Source of the DNA: Hyphomicrobium zavarzinii ATCC 27496
GTDB lineage: Bacteria > Pseudomonadota > Alphaproteobacteria > Rhizobiales > Hyphomicrobiaceae
Reading direction: 5' to 3'
DNA length: 64,000 bases
NCBI RefSeq assembly: GCF_000383415.1
Contig: NZ_KB911260.1
Location: 92,399 to 156,398, forward strand
Under the pieces are notes generated by a model. That model did no database searches. It was not told the DNA's origin and saw only the letters and a list, made by a program, of their open reading frames with translations. The number at the start of each line of letters is the position of its first letter. The first letter of the stretch is position 1. This document shows, piece after piece, positions 26,717 to 36,059 of the stretch. The translations under genes and the position numbers were made by a program.

Positions 26717-27157
26717 ATGTCGCTTCACATCGTCAAGCTCTGCGTCGGCGTCTCCTCGATCGAGGAGCTAGCGGCGTGGCAGAAGGGCTGGGTGAAGGAG
26801 CAGAAGGCGCGCGGTGAGAAACCGCGCATCTATCACCGCACGCTCCAGACGCCCAAGAAGCAGGAGGCGCTGCTTCCCAACGGCTCGCTCTACTGGGTCA
26901 TCAAGGGTGTCATCCAGGCCCGCCAGAAGCTGATCGGTTTCGAGGAGGGAACGAGGGACGACGGCACACCGTGCTGTCTCATCCTGCTCGATCGCAAGCT
27001 GGTGGCGGTGCGCCCGGTTCCGCGCCGCGCCTTTCAGGGCTGGCGCTATCTGACGGAAGAGGACGCGCCGGAGGATCTGGCGGGCGGCAGCGGCGGCGAT
27101 TTTGCCGCGCTTCCACCCGACATGCGCCGCGCGCTACTGGATCTGGGACTTATCTAG
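26717..27157 (+). CDS. DUF1489 protein
   Basis: 146 residues, cytoplasmic, matching DUF1489 end to end: MSLHIVKLCVGVSSIEELAAW, PRIYHRTLQTPKKQEALLP, GSLYWVIKGVIQARQ and FQGWRYLTEEDAPEDL. The family is conserved in alphaproteobacteria and its function is unknown. The ATG follows a CATC spacer without a clear Shine-Dalgarno. The aminotransferase gene follows after 74 bases. Confidence 0.88.
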   Translation: MSLHIVKLCVGVSSIEELAAWQKGWVKEQKARGEKPRIYHRTLQTPKKQEALLPNGSLYWVIKGVIQARQKLIGFEEGTRDDGTPCCLILLDRKLVAVRPVPRRAFQGWRYLTEEDAPEDLAGGSGGDFAALPPDMRRALLDLGLI

Positions 27158-27231
27158 CAGGGACCACGCTTCAGGCGCCGCCGGAGCATCGGTCTTGCCA
27201 AGGCACATTTGAGAAGACCGCCGGGGAGCAC

Positions 27232-28344
27232 ATGGGACGGCCGCCGATCACTCGCATTGTTCGAGACTTGCCGAAGCTCGTTCCGTTCGTTGGCCCTGAA
27301 GCCCAGGAACGGGCACGCGGCAGGCCGTTCGCGGCCCGGCTCGGCGCCAACGAAAGCCTGTTCGGTCCGAGCCCCGCTGCGATCCGCGCGATGCGGGATG
27401 CGGCTGCGGAAAACTGGAAGTACTCGGATCCCGAGAACTACGATCTTCGCCATGCGCTCGCCCGCCACCACGGCGTGGCGGCGGACAACGTGGTGATCGG
27501 CGAAGGGATCGACGGGCTGCTCGGGCTCGCGGTCAAGATCGCTGCGGAGCCCGGCGAAGTGGTGGTCACTTCGGATGGCGCGTATCCTACGTTCAACTTC
27601 CACGTGGCGGCGCAAGGCGCGACGCTGGTCAAGGTGCCCTATCGCGACGACAGGGAGGATCTCGGCGCGCTGCTGGATGCGGTGAAGCGCCATGACGCGC
27701 GGGTGGTGTACGTTTCCAATCCCGACAATCCGATGGGATCGTGGTGGCCTGCTTCCGAGCTTCTCCGCCTGATCGACGCCTTGCCGGATGGCGTGCTGCT
27801 GCTGCTCGACGAAGCTTATTGCGATACGGCGCCGCTGGATGCGGCTCCGCCGATCGATGTCGCCAATCCGCAAGTGCTGCGGCTGCGGACGTTCTCCAAG
27901 GCGTATGGGCTTGCCGGGGCGCGGATCGGTTATGCGGTGGGCGAGCGGGAGTTGATCTCCCTCTTCGAGAAGGTGCGCAATCACTACGGCATCAATCGCG
28001 TCGGGCAGATCGGTGCACTGGAAGCGTTGATCGATCAGGCCTACCTCGCTGATGCGGTGGGCCGGATTGCGCGGGCTCGCGACAAGATTTCCGACATCGC
28101 CCGCGCGCAGGGCCTCGTTCCGTTGCCGTCGGGCGCGAATTTCGTCACCATCGATTGCGGCGTGGACGGCGCATTCGCGCGTGCCGTGCTGGATAAGTTG
28201 CTCGCGCGAGACATCTTCGTGCGCAAGCCTGCCGTTGCGCCGCTCGACCGCTGCATTCGTGTTTCCTGCGGCCGCGACGAGGATCTGGCGTTGTTCGCCG
28301 CCGCTCTGCCTGCCGCCTTGGCGGCCGCGCGGGAACAAAAATAA
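27232..28344 (+). CDS. PLP-dependent aminotransferase, histidinol-phosphate type
   Basis: 370 residues, fold-type I aminotransferase. Visible marks are ARLGANESLFGPSPAAIRAM, VVIGEGIDGLLGLA (phosphate loop), VYVSNPDNPMGSWW (Asn and Asp region), LLLLDEAYCDT and the lysine motif TFSKAYGLAGARIGYAVG that binds pyridoxal phosphate, with a C-terminal arginine (CIRVSCGRDED). It resembles HisC-like and related transaminases; true HisC activity is not certain because this is not in a his operon. The ATG at 27232 has GGGGAG upstream. Confidence 0.88.
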   Translation: MGRPPITRIVRDLPKLVPFVGPEAQERARGRPFAARLGANESLFGPSPAAIRAMRDAAAENWKYSDPENYDLRHALARHHGVAADNVVIGEGIDGLLGLAVKIAAEPGEVVVTSDGAYPTFNFHVAAQGATLVKVPYRDDREDLGALLDAVKRHDARVVYVSNPDNPMGSWWPASELLRLIDALPDGVLLLLDEAYCDTAPLDAAPPIDVANPQVLRLRTFSKAYGLAGARIGYAVGERELISLFEKVRNHYGINRVGQIGALEALIDQAYLADAVGRIARARDKISDIARAQGLVPLPSGANFVTIDCGVDGAFARAVLDKLLARDIFVRKPAVAPLDRCIRVSCGRDEDLALFAAALPAALAAAREQK

Positions 28345-28536
28345 ATTTGCAGCGCTCTTCGTCGTGAAGATCGGGTTTCCGACGTATACTTTCGGCGTCA
28401 GGCCGGGTCAGCCTGAAAAGCGGGCCGGAAAACAGCGCAATAGGGGTGTTCCCGCTCTTGTTCGAATCGATTTCGCACCCAAATCTTTGCGTGATCGTGC
28501 TTCCTTCGTGAGAAGCACATTTTGAAGGGGAGACTG

Positions 28537-28941
28537 ATGCAGAAATCCGCACGGGGCATGTTTCTCTCTTTGGGACTGGGCGCGCTTTGTCTCGCCGCCG
28601 TAGCCGCGCCAGGACGTGCCGACTCTCCAGGGCTTGCGGGCTCCTGGAAGGGTGGGGGCACGTGGACTTATACGTCCGGCGCGACTGAGCGGGCGCGCTG
28701 CCGCGCAACGTTCAGTCCAAGCGGCAAGGCGGCATACGACGTGAGTGCGACTTGTGCCACGCAGTCCGGAACGGTTTCACAGACCGGTTTCGTGCGCGGC
28801 TCGGGCGGCACATTCCGCGGCACGTTCTACAATCCGGAATTCGACACATCCGGAAAGATCGTGATTTCCGTTAGTGGAGGCAGCCAGGTCGTCAGGCTCT
28901 CCAGCTCCAAGGGTTCGGGCGTCATTCGCCTGTCACGCTAG
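28537..28941 (+). CDS. Small exported protein of unknown function
   Basis: 134 residues. Signal peptide ending near GRA-DS, then a Gly/Ser/Thr-rich mature part of about 105 residues with alternating beta-like text (SWKGGGTWTYTSG, GGTFRGTFYNPEFDTSGKI) and two Cys. It resembles small rhizobial exported proteins, but I cannot name a family. The ATG at 28537 has AAGGGGAG eight bases upstream. A strong terminator follows at 28968-29003, so it is likely a single-gene unit. Confidence 0.7.
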   Translation: MQKSARGMFLSLGLGALCLAAVAAPGRADSPGLAGSWKGGGTWTYTSGATERARCRATFSPSGKAAYDVSATCATQSGTVSQTGFVRGSGGTFRGTFYNPEFDTSGKIVISVSGGSQVVRLSSSKGSGVIRLSR

Positions 28942-28967
28942 GCGCTGGCACAGACCGCAGAGAACGC

Positions 28968-29003
28968 TCACGCCGGTTCGAGAGATCCGGCGTGATGCTT
29001 TTT
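28968..29003 (+). terminator. Rho-independent terminator
   Basis: TCACGCCGG (28968-28976) and CCGGCGTGA (28987-28995) form a perfect 9-bp stem followed by TGCTTTTT. Confidence 0.8.
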
Positions 29004-29028
29004 GAACTCGCGGTTTCGGACTTGCCTT

Positions 29029-29802
29029 TCAGGGCCAGCGGCGCAGACCGCTTCTGAGGAACACCCATTCCGGCGTGACGAGCTGGTCGCCGATTTCGGT
29101 CGAGTACCAGGGTGTGCCGTCTGCCGATTTCGGGTTCTTGAGAACGTGGATGTCCTGGGCGGGCATGTAGCTCTGAAGCAAGAGGAAGCGCTTCTCGCCG
29201 GTTGCCCTGTTCTCGACCATGTCGGCAACGAGGACGGCGTGGCCGGGGAAGCCGCCTTTGATGAAAACGTCGCCGATCGCCATTTGCTCGGGCTTCACCG
29301 GCTTCAGCTCCCGCTCGAGCGAGTAGGTGCCGGCGTAGGCGAACACCAGATCCATGTACTTTCTGAAGCCGGCGTGATCGCTGCTGCGGCTGCTTGAGAA
29401 GCGGCGGCGTTTTCCGTCGGTGTCGTTGAAGGCGATCTCCTTGTCGCGGTTCTGGCTGTAGAGCCATTCCGCGCGCAGGCGCATGATGGCGTCGGCGCAC
29501 TGCTGGAGGTCGCGCTTGCCGATGTCGATATTGACGACGGCGACATGGACATCCTGCCGCCATTTGGGCGCACCGGTGTAGGTCATCACCTTTGCGCCTT
29601 CGGGACGCATCGGAAGACCGCGCAGCCAGGCGGCGAACGAACCTTCAGGGGCCGCAATCCGCTCGAAGCCCGGAGGCGGCGCAATGCGCTCCGCGAGGCT
29701 TGGCGCAGGCAAGGCCTGCGACGGCAGCCAGCCGTAAGGCGCGCGCGCGTAGGCCGTACCAGACAGTGTGAGAGCGATAAAAAGAAGACCGAGGCGCATC
29801 AT
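29029..29802 (-). CDS. DUF4846 exported protein
   Basis: 257 residues with a signal peptide (about 1-20). It matches DUF4846: PEGSFAAWLRGLPM, the helix QQCADAIMRLRAEWLYSQ, GGFPGHAVLVADM and LLLQSYMPAQDIHVLKNP followed by a WY pair. Members are secreted; the function is unknown. The paired ATGs at 29802 and 29799 start just before the signal; an ATG at 29826 adds acidic residues and is less likely. Confidence 0.85.
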   Translation of the reverse strand: MMRLGLLFIALTLSGTAYARAPYGWLPSQALPAPSLAERIAPPPGFERIAAPEGSFAAWLRGLPMRPEGAKVMTYTGAPKWRQDVHVAVVNIDIGKRDLQQCADAIMRLRAEWLYSQNRDKEIAFNDTDGKRRRFSSSRSSDHAGFRKYMDLVFAYAGTYSLERELKPVKPEQMAIGDVFIKGGFPGHAVLVADMVENRATGEKRFLLLQSYMPAQDIHVLKNPKSADGTPWYSTEIGDQLVTPEWVFLRSGLRRWP

Positions 29803-29906
29803 TGCGTCTCGGTCGCATTCAATCATGGCGGCGCAACGACGAGATGCGCCGCCGGTTGTCTTATTTCACGCGCCCGATCAGTTGGCGCGCTCGATCACTC
29901 GCTGGA

Positions 29907-30284
29907 TCACTTGGCGCATTGGGCCTTCACGTAGGCGAGCAGGTTGGCGCGGTCGGTCTCATTCTTGACGCCGGCCGGGAAGATCATCTTGGTTCCGGGC
30001 ACGAGCTTCTTGTTGTTCTCCACCCATTTCAGAAAGTGGTCATCGTCCCAGGTGGTCCAATCGGTTTTCTTCAGGCCCTCGGAATACTGAAATCCCTCGA
30101 CGGACGCGACTTTGCGGCCGATCACGCAGGTCAATTCGGGACCGAGCCCGTTTTTCGCGCTTGGTCCGATCTGATGACAAGCTGCGCATTTTTTGAATAC
30201 TGCAGCGCCTGCTTCGACGTCCTGAGCTGATGCTGCAGTCGGAATGACTGCTGCGAGAACCGCCGCCACCGTCCACTTCCACAT
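29907..30284 (-). CDS. Class I cytochrome c (c2-like)
   Basis: 125 residues, signal peptide cleaved near ASA-QD. Haem is attached through C33-A-A-C36-H37, and the sixth ligand is Met100 in PGTKMIFP. The middle segment FQYSEGLKKTDWTTWD is typical of cytochrome c2 and related carriers that move electrons in the periplasm. Oddly, the usual GPxLxG stretch reads GPELTCVIGRK, so an extra Cys (C53) sits where Asn/His-Gly normally is, and another Cys lies at 123. The two may pair. An almost gene-free 967-base gap follows upstream of its start. Confidence 0.9.
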   Translation of the reverse strand: MWKWTVAAVLAAVIPTAASAQDVEAGAAVFKKCAACHQIGPSAKNGLGPELTCVIGRKVASVEGFQYSEGLKKTDWTTWDDDHFLKWVENNKKLVPGTKMIFPAGVKNETDRANLLAYVKAQCAK

Positions 30285-30486
30285 ATTACGAGCTCCATCC
30301 TTGGATCCAGCCTGTTCCGGCTGTGTGCCTACGTATAAATACTTCCGTAGGTTAAATCCAGATCGCTTGACGGGAGCTCCGTCCAGATTCCTTGACGTGG
30401 TTTGGTTGGTTTTTGCTGCAGTGCGCTACGCCGCAAGGTGCGCAGCGTTGCGCTGGCGACCTCAACGGGGAGCTATACGCGTGGCG

Positions 30487-30525
30487 AAAAAACTTGAGCC
30501 CGCCGGAGATTGCTCCAGCGGGCTC
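30487..30525 (-). terminator. Minus-strand terminator with no assigned gene
   Basis: Read on the minus strand, GAGCCCGC-T-GGAG-CAAT-CTCC-G-GCGGGCTC forms a 12-bp stem (30496-30525) followed by AAG and T6 (30487-30492). No protein gene lies upstream on that strand for 700 bases. The terminator implies a transcript in the gap. Confidence 0.75.
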
Positions 30526-30992
30526 GCGAGATCGCGGACAAGGACTCTTTCAATTGCGCTGCGGGGCGTCACGAACTTCCGTTACGAGAGATCTGCCTTC
30601 GTCGAAGGATCGCGTCTCTCCGGAGCCGCCTGCCGGTTCCGCATTTCGTCCTAGCCGTCTGATCCTTTTTCGTGGGTGCTTGGTGGCTATGCTGCTTTCC
30701 TTATCGGGCCCTGCATCGGTCCGTGTCGGGAAAGGGCCGGATACGGCCTCTCTTTCTCCCTGTCGATCCCTCTGGCCTCCGATCCCTGGCGCCAGGTCTG
30801 TCGATCGAATTCACGGCCTTCCGCCGCGATGCTTAGAAAGCTCGCAGTCTTACCCAAGTTTCCACGTGCAATTTCAAATTGTCTGTTTGGCGCCGCTCGC
30901 CAATTGCTCTCTTAAACAGAGCAATCCACTCAGTTCGCGAGCGGTCTCATCTGATCCGGTGGTGACATTTTCTTAGACCTCCTTTCGAGGAG
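30487..30992 (-). ncRNA. Candidate structured RNA with a tiny leader ORF
   Basis: Part of the 967-base gap 30285-31251, which has no ordinary gene. On the minus strand a near-perfect ribosome site, AAAGGAGGT (30977-30985), precedes an ATG at 30968. The resulting 12-codon ORF (MSPPDQMRPLAN) ends at 30930. The ribosome site is the right arm of a 5-bp hairpin, CTCCT-CGAA-AGGAG (30979-30992). A perfect 8-bp hairpin (ATTGCTCT / AGAGCAAT, 30903-30925) follows, and the terminator is at 30487-30525. A second 20-codon ORF occurs near 30643. The boundaries and the RNA itself are inferred. No known RNA family was matched. Confidence 0.35.
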
Positions 30993-31251
30993 TTTTGAAA
31001 GTGTGCGCCTGAGACCCAGAGCTGTCAATATCCGAAGTATGCACAAGTCGCGGGCCGCTCCGGATCCGTCGCGGCCTTGGTTAACCGAACGTTGAGGCGG
31101 GCGGCTTAAGCTCGGGATGCGCCTGAGAAGCGGTCAAGCCGCCCGGCGCTTTCGGTGTGCTCCAAGTTCTGTTCGAGCCTGCTTTCCGTTTTCGATGCGA
31201 GCGCGTCTCGCTCGCACCCCACACGGTCAGGCCAAGCCTCGCGAGGCTCAC

Positions 31252-31560
31252 ATGAGATCGGCGATCGGGTTTCTTTCGCTTCTGGCTTTCGGATTTCTCG
31301 CTGCCGGCGTGCTGGTGGTGATCGGCTCGGCGCCGGTCCCCGATTTTTCGTTCGACAGTCTGTTCACTGGCGATCACTCGGGCGTGCAGCCGGGGTCGCT
31401 GCTTTTGGGCCTGGTGCTCGGGTTCGTGCTGTCGGCGCTCGCGCGCGTGTCGTGGAGCGAGCTGCCGCGCCGCTTCGTGGGCTGGCTGATGCAGAACGAG
31501 CGCAGCTTCTACCGGCTCGCGCTGGCCTCGATCTTCATCGGCGTTCTGCTGTTCTACTGA
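31252..31560 (+). CDS. Small inner-membrane protein of unknown function
   Basis: 102 residues with three hydrophobic segments: about 4-24 (IGFLSLLAFGFLAAGVLVVIG), about 47-65 (PGSLLLGLVLGFVLSALARV) and about 85-100 at the C terminus. A short periplasmic loop contains FDSLFTGDHSG. No family recognised. The ATG at 31252 has GCGAGG upstream; the longer frame to 31117 is basic and unlikely. A shared terminator follows at 31601-31628. Confidence 0.65.
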   Translation: MRSAIGFLSLLAFGFLAAGVLVVIGSAPVPDFSFDSLFTGDHSGVQPGSLLLGLVLGFVLSALARVSWSELPRRFVGWLMQNERSFYRLALASIFIGVLLFY

Positions 31561-31600
31561 GCGCTTGTCTGCTGAGTGCTCCGCAGAGATCCATAACGAG

Positions 31601-31628
31601 AAAGGCCCGGCATCGCTGCCGGGCCTTT
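31601..31628. terminator. Bidirectional terminator between membrane gene and glnA
   Basis: AAAGGCCCGGCA-TCGC-TGCCGGGCCTTT is a perfect 12-bp stem with T and A runs on both sides, between convergent genes ending at 31560 and 31657. Confidence 0.85.
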
Positions 31629-31656
31629 CCTTCCCCCGTCGTGATCGGGGTGTCTC

Positions 31657-33063
31657 TCAGACCGAGTAGTACATGTCGTACTCGACCGGATGCGGCGTCA
31701 TCTCGTAACGCATGTTCTCTGCCATACGCAGCTCGATGTAGGCGTCGATCATGTCGTCGGTCATCACGCCGCCAGCCTTGAGGAATGCACGGTCCTTGTC
31801 GAGCGAGGCCAGGGCCTCACGCAGGCTGCCCGCAACGGTCGGGATCTTGGCGAGCTCTGCCGGCGGCAGGTCGTAGAGGTTCTTGTCCATCGGGTCGCCC
31901 GGATGGATCTTGTTCTGGATGCCGTCGAGGCCGGCCATGAGGAGAGCCGCGAAGGCGAGGTAGGGGTTGGCGCCCGGATCGGGGAAACGCACCTCGATGC
32001 GCTTGGCCTTCGGGCTGGTCACGACCGGAATACGGCAGGAGGCGGAGCGGTTGCGCGCCGAGTAGGCGAGCAGAACGGGGGCCTCGTAGCCCGGCACCAG
32101 ACGCTTGTAGGAGTTGGTGAGCGGGTTGGTGAAGGCGTTGATGGCCTTCGCGTGCTTCAGGATGCCGCCGATGTAGTAGAGGCAGGTATCCGAAAGGTCG
32201 GCGTACTTGTTGCCGGCGAAGGTCGGCTCGCTGCCCTTCCAGATCGACTGGTGCACGTGCATGCCCGAGCCGTTGTCGCCGAAGATCGGCTTCGGCATGA
32301 AGGTCGCGGACTTGCCGTAGGCCTGAGCGACCTGATGGACCACGTACTTGTAGATCTGCATGTGGTCGGCCATCGTGATCATCGGGCCGAACTTGACGCC
32401 GAGCTCGTGCTGAGCGGCCGCCACCTCATGGTGGTGCTTCTCGACGGTGACGCCCATCTCGGTCAGCACCGAGAGCATCTCGGAGCGGATGTCCTGGCAG
32501 CTGTCGATCGGGGGAACCGGGAAGTAGCCGCCCTTGACGCGCGGACGGTGGCCGAGGTTGCCCATCTCGTATTCGGTGCTGGTGTTGGTGGGCAGCTCGG
32601 AGCTGTCGACCTTGAAGCCGACGTTGTACATGTCGGTCGAGAACTTCACGTCGTCGAAGATGAAGAACTCGGCTTCGGGGCCGAAGTAGACCTTATCGCC
32701 GATGCCGAGCGAGAGCATGTAAGCCTCGGCCTTCTTGGCGATCGAGCGCGGGTCGCGCTCATAGGGCTGGCCGGTCAGCGGCTCGATGACGTCGCAGAAG
32801 ATGGCAACGGTCGTCTGAGCGAAGAACGGGTCGACGTGGGCGGAAGACGGATCGGGCTTGAGGAACATGTCCGAGCTCTCGATGCCTTTCCAGCCGGCGA
32901 TCGAAGAACCGTCGAAGGCGTAGCCCTCGAACATGGCTTCGTCGACCGTGCTCACGTCAGCGGTGACGTGCTGCATCTTGCCCTTGGTATCGGTGAACCG
33001 CAGGTCGACGAACTTCACGTCCTTGTCCTTGATCAACTTCAGGACGTCACTGACCGTTTTCAT
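31657..33063 (-). CDS. glnA: Glutamine synthetase, type I
   Basis: 468 residues, the length of GSI. It makes glutamine from glutamate, ammonia and ATP as a cytoplasmic dodecamer. Marks: [19 protein letters not shown], metal-binding [12 protein letters not shown] and [19 protein letters not shown] region [16 protein letters not shown], glutamate-binding [10 protein letters not shown], and the adenylylation tyrosine in NLYDLPPAE, so it is of the GSI-beta type controlled by GlnE. The ATG at 33063 has GGGGAG upstream. It lies 54 bases after glnB and probably shares its sigma-54 promoter. Confidence 0.98.
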   Translation of the reverse strand: MKTVSDVLKLIKDKDVKFVDLRFTDTKGKMQHVTADVSTVDEAMFEGYAFDGSSIAGWKGIESSDMFLKPDPSSAHVDPFFAQTTVAIFCDVIEPLTGQPYERDPRSIAKKAEAYMLSLGIGDKVYFGPEAEFFIFDDVKFSTDMYNVGFKVDSSELPTNTSTEYEMGNLGHRPRVKGGYFPVPPIDSCQDIRSEMLSVLTEMGVTVEKHHHEVAAAQHELGVKFGPMITMADHMQIYKYVVHQVAQAYGKSATFMPKPIFGDNGSGMHVHQSIWKGSEPTFAGNKYADLSDTCLYYIGGILKHAKAINAFTNPLTNSYKRLVPGYEAPVLLAYSARNRSASCRIPVVTSPKAKRIEVRFPDPGANPYLAFAALLMAGLDGIQNKIHPGDPMDKNLYDLPPAELAKIPTVAGSLREALASLDKDRAFLKAGGVMTDDMIDAYIELRMAENMRYEMTPHPVEYDMYYSV

Positions 33064-33117
33064 AAACACTCCCCTTTGGATTTGAGTTTGCGTATCACGC
33101 GTGAGACGCAGCGCAGA

Positions 33118-33549
<432 letters not shown>

Positions 33550-33638
33550 TTAACTTGTTTGTTTTCAGAAGCTTGGTTGATTACTGCCTTTCGGATGGGC
33601 AGTCCAGCTGCCCTTAATAGCTCAAAAATTGTGCGTTA

Positions 33639-33655
33639 TGCGCGCTTTTTGTGCA
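33639..33655 (-). promoter_or_regulatory. Candidate NtrC binding site upstream of glnB
   Basis: The minus strand reads TGCACAAAAAGCGCGCA, close to the NtrC palindrome TGCACY-N5-GGTGCA (one half perfect, the other 4 of 6). It is about 105 bases upstream of the sigma-54 promoter, a usual enhancer distance. Confidence 0.5.
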
Positions 33656-33795
33656 CGAAAGTCCGCCAGAGCCGTCCGTGGTGCCGCTGCCGTAGGCGGT
33701 TGGTCAAAGTATCCGTCCCGCGGCCGGCATGGCCAATGCGCCCCGATCTCTCTACGGTCGGGGTCGAAGGTTTCACGAATAGGACGAGGCACGGC

Positions 33796-35310
33796 GTGGC
33801 GACGCAGACGATTTGGCTGGACGGGGGGCTGCCGGAGCTCCTGACGCCGAGCGAGATGGGGCAGGCGGACCGGCTGGCGGTCGAGCACGGGGTTGCAAGC
33901 CTCGCGCTGATGGAGACGGCAGGACGCGCGGTTGCGGATGCCGCGCGCCGTCTCGTGCCACCCGGCTCGCGCGTGGCGGTGCTGTGCGGCCCGGGCAATA
34001 ACGGCGGTGACGGGTTCGTCGCGGCGCGGCTTCTCAAGCGCGCGAGCTACGACGTGCGCCTGTTCCTGCTCGGCGAGAAGGCGGCACTCAAGGGTGATGC
34101 GGCCGAAATGGCGCGCCGGTTCGACGGTCCCGTGCGGCCGCTCGACCCTGACAAGCTCGAGAGCCTGCATCTCATCATCGACGGGTTGTTCGGGGCCGGT
34201 CTCTCGCGGCCGATCGAGGGTGTTGCGGCGGAGGTGATCGCGGCCGTCAACGCGTCCGGCACGCCAGTTCTCGCCATCGATGTGCCGAGCGGGCTCGACG
34301 GTGCGACGGGTGAGGCGCTAGGCTCGGTGTTTCGCGCCACGGAGACCGTGACGTTTTTCCGCCTCAAGCCCGGGCATGTGCTCTTTCCAGGCCGGGAGCT
34401 GTGCGGCACCGTGCGGCTCGCGGACATCGGGACGCCGCCGGATGTTCTGGCGAAGCTCGACATCAAGGCGCGGGTGAACGGGCTCGCTCTGTGGCGCGAG
34501 CATTTCCGCTGGCCGTCTCACACGGGCCATAAGTATGCGCGCGGCCATGCCGTCGTCGTGTCGGGTGCGCCTCATGCGACGGGGGCGGCCCGGCTGGGCG
34601 CGCGCGGCGCGCTCCGGGCAGGCGCGGGGCTGGTGACGGTGGCGAGCCCGCTCGACGCGGTCGAAGTCAACGCGATGCATCTCACCGCGATCATGCTGCG
34701 GCCGTTCGAGGGACCGGAGGGGCTTTCGGCGATCCTTGATGACGAGCGGAAGAATGCGCTCCTGATCGGCCCCGGCGGCGGCGTGGGAGAGGCCATGTGC
34801 CGACTGGTGGAAGCGGCTCTGCGCTCGCCAGCGGGTGTGGTGCTCGATGCGGATGCGCTGACGTCCTTCTCGGGCGACCTCGCGCGCCTCGTGACCGCTA
34901 TTCGTGGCCATGCGGGCCCCGTCGTGCTGACGCCGCACGACGGCGAGTTCGCTCGCCTGTTCGGCGCGGGCGGGGGCGCGCGGCTCGAACGGGCGCGGGG
35001 CGCGGCCCGGGAGACCGGCGCGATCATTCTGCTCAAAGGGCCGGACACAGTGATCGCGGAGCCTTCGGGACGCGCGGCGGTGAACGTGAACGCGCCGCCG
35101 TGGCTCGCGACGGCGGGCTCGGGCGATGTGCTCGGCGGGTTCATCACCGGGCTTCTGGCGCAGGGGATGCCCGCATTCGAAGCGGCCGCTGCGGCGGCGT
35201 GGCTGCATGGCGCAGCCGCCTCGGATTTCGGGCCTGGCCTGATCGCGGAGGATCTGCCGGAGCGTCTTCCTGCGGTTCTCGCGCGGCTGATGCCGGCCGC
35301 GGCGCGCTAG
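33796..35310 (+). CDS. nnr: NAD(P)H-hydrate epimerase / dehydratase (bifunctional)
   Basis: 504 residues, two fused enzymes that repair damaged NAD(P)H. The N-terminal YjeF_N epimerase (about 15-215) has VAVLCGPGNNGGDGFVAARLL and LAIDVPSGLDGATGE. The C-terminal ADP/ATP-dependent dehydratase (about 225-495) has GHKYARGHAVVVSG, LLIGPGGGVGE, VVLTPHDGEFARLFG and ATAGSGDVLGGFITGLLAQG. The GTG at 33796 has GAGG upstream; an ATG near 33739 would add a basic, non-conserved leader. It is divergent from glnB, a common Hyphomicrobiales arrangement. Confidence 0.93.
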   Translation: MATQTIWLDGGLPELLTPSEMGQADRLAVEHGVASLALMETAGRAVADAARRLVPPGSRVAVLCGPGNNGGDGFVAARLLKRASYDVRLFLLGEKAALKGDAAEMARRFDGPVRPLDPDKLESLHLIIDGLFGAGLSRPIEGVAAEVIAAVNASGTPVLAIDVPSGLDGATGEALGSVFRATETVTFFRLKPGHVLFPGRELCGTVRLADIGTPPDVLAKLDIKARVNGLALWREHFRWPSHTGHKYARGHAVVVSGAPHATGAARLGARGALRAGAGLVTVASPLDAVEVNAMHLTAIMLRPFEGPEGLSAILDDERKNALLIGPGGGVGEAMCRLVEAALRSPAGVVLDADALTSFSGDLARLVTAIRGHAGPVVLTPHDGEFARLFGAGGGARLERARGAARETGAIILLKGPDTVIAEPSGRAAVNVNAPPWLATAGSGDVLGGFITGLLAQGMPAFEAAAAAAWLHGAAASDFGPGLIAEDLPERLPAVLARLMPAAAR

Positions 35311-35315
35311 GCGGA

Positions 35316-35885
35316 TCAGGCGCCGGGCTGGGCGGACCGGCCGGCTTCGCGCATGGAGCGATCAGCGGCAAGGAACGCTTCGACCTCGGGCGACATCGGT
35401 GGGCTTTCCGCCGGGCCGCCAATCAGCTCGAACAGGTCTGGTATGGGGACGTAGCGCTGTTCCTTTCGGTCGTAGATCGCGCCTTTGACCAAGGCCTTGG
35501 CCGCCACCTGTCCTTCACGATCTCCCGCGGCGAAGACGAACGTCTGCTCCATGACGACGGCCTGCTCCGTCCACGCTACGGCACGTGTTTCCAGGCGATA
35601 GCGCTCGAAGGCGCGCAGCTCGCGGCGAAAGCGGATGACGACGGCGTTCGCGACCGGGGTCCAGCCGTTGCGCCAGACTGCCTTTCCCAAGCCGCCTCGG
35701 ATGATGAGATCGATGCGCCCGAGGTCCATGATCGTGAGATAGCGCCCGTTGTTCATGTGCAGGCTGAGATCGAGATCGTTCGGGAGCACCCGGAGGGTGA
35801 GCGTGGAAAAGCCGTCGGGGACCGAGATTTTCGGGCGGAAGGGTGCCGTCAAGAGCAGCCACACCAGGCGCAGCCAGAGGTTCAT
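35316..35885 (-). CDS. Thioesterase-family protein (4HBT/THEM6-like)
   Basis: 189 residues. The N terminus is hydrophobic (LWLRLVWLLLTAPF), possibly membrane-associated. A hotdog domain follows with DLDLSLHMNNGRYLTIMDLGR (the conserved 'DxDxxxHxNN' region of 4-hydroxybenzoyl-CoA thioesterase relatives) and RRELRAFERYRLETRAVAW. It presumably hydrolyses acyl-CoA; the substrate is unknown. The ATG at 35885 has a poor ribosome site. Its stop lies 5 bases after the convergent nnr stop. Confidence 0.82.
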   Translation of the reverse strand: MNLWLRLVWLLLTAPFRPKISVPDGFSTLTLRVLPNDLDLSLHMNNGRYLTIMDLGRIDLIIRGGLGKAVWRNGWTPVANAVVIRFRRELRAFERYRLETRAVAWTEQAVVMEQTFVFAAGDREGQVAAKALVKGAIYDRKEQRYVPIPDLFELIGGPAESPPMSPEVEAFLAADRSMREAGRSAQPGA

Positions 35886-36059
35886 GGAATTACCAGGGGA
35901 CTACCGGGGGCCTATTGCGGAGATTGCGGGGCGTTCGCTGCCGTATCGTGCCCGGGCCACAATCTGCCTTTATTGAACGTTGCGCTATATTGGGAAGAAG
36001 ATTCGCGTCTTCCATCCGTCTACTATGCCGGCATTTCCGGCACGTGGCCAAGAGGTTCG

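Noticed and set aside
30690..30720. Minus-strand text resembling the SRP RNA apical loop (GCAGG ... AAGCAGC)
   Set aside because: The arms between do not pair as in 4.5S RNA and the conserved tetraloop is missing.
34797..36059. Upstream continuation of the TPR-protein reading frame
   Set aside because: Overlaps nnr and a convergent thioesterase gene; the signal peptide begins at 36060.
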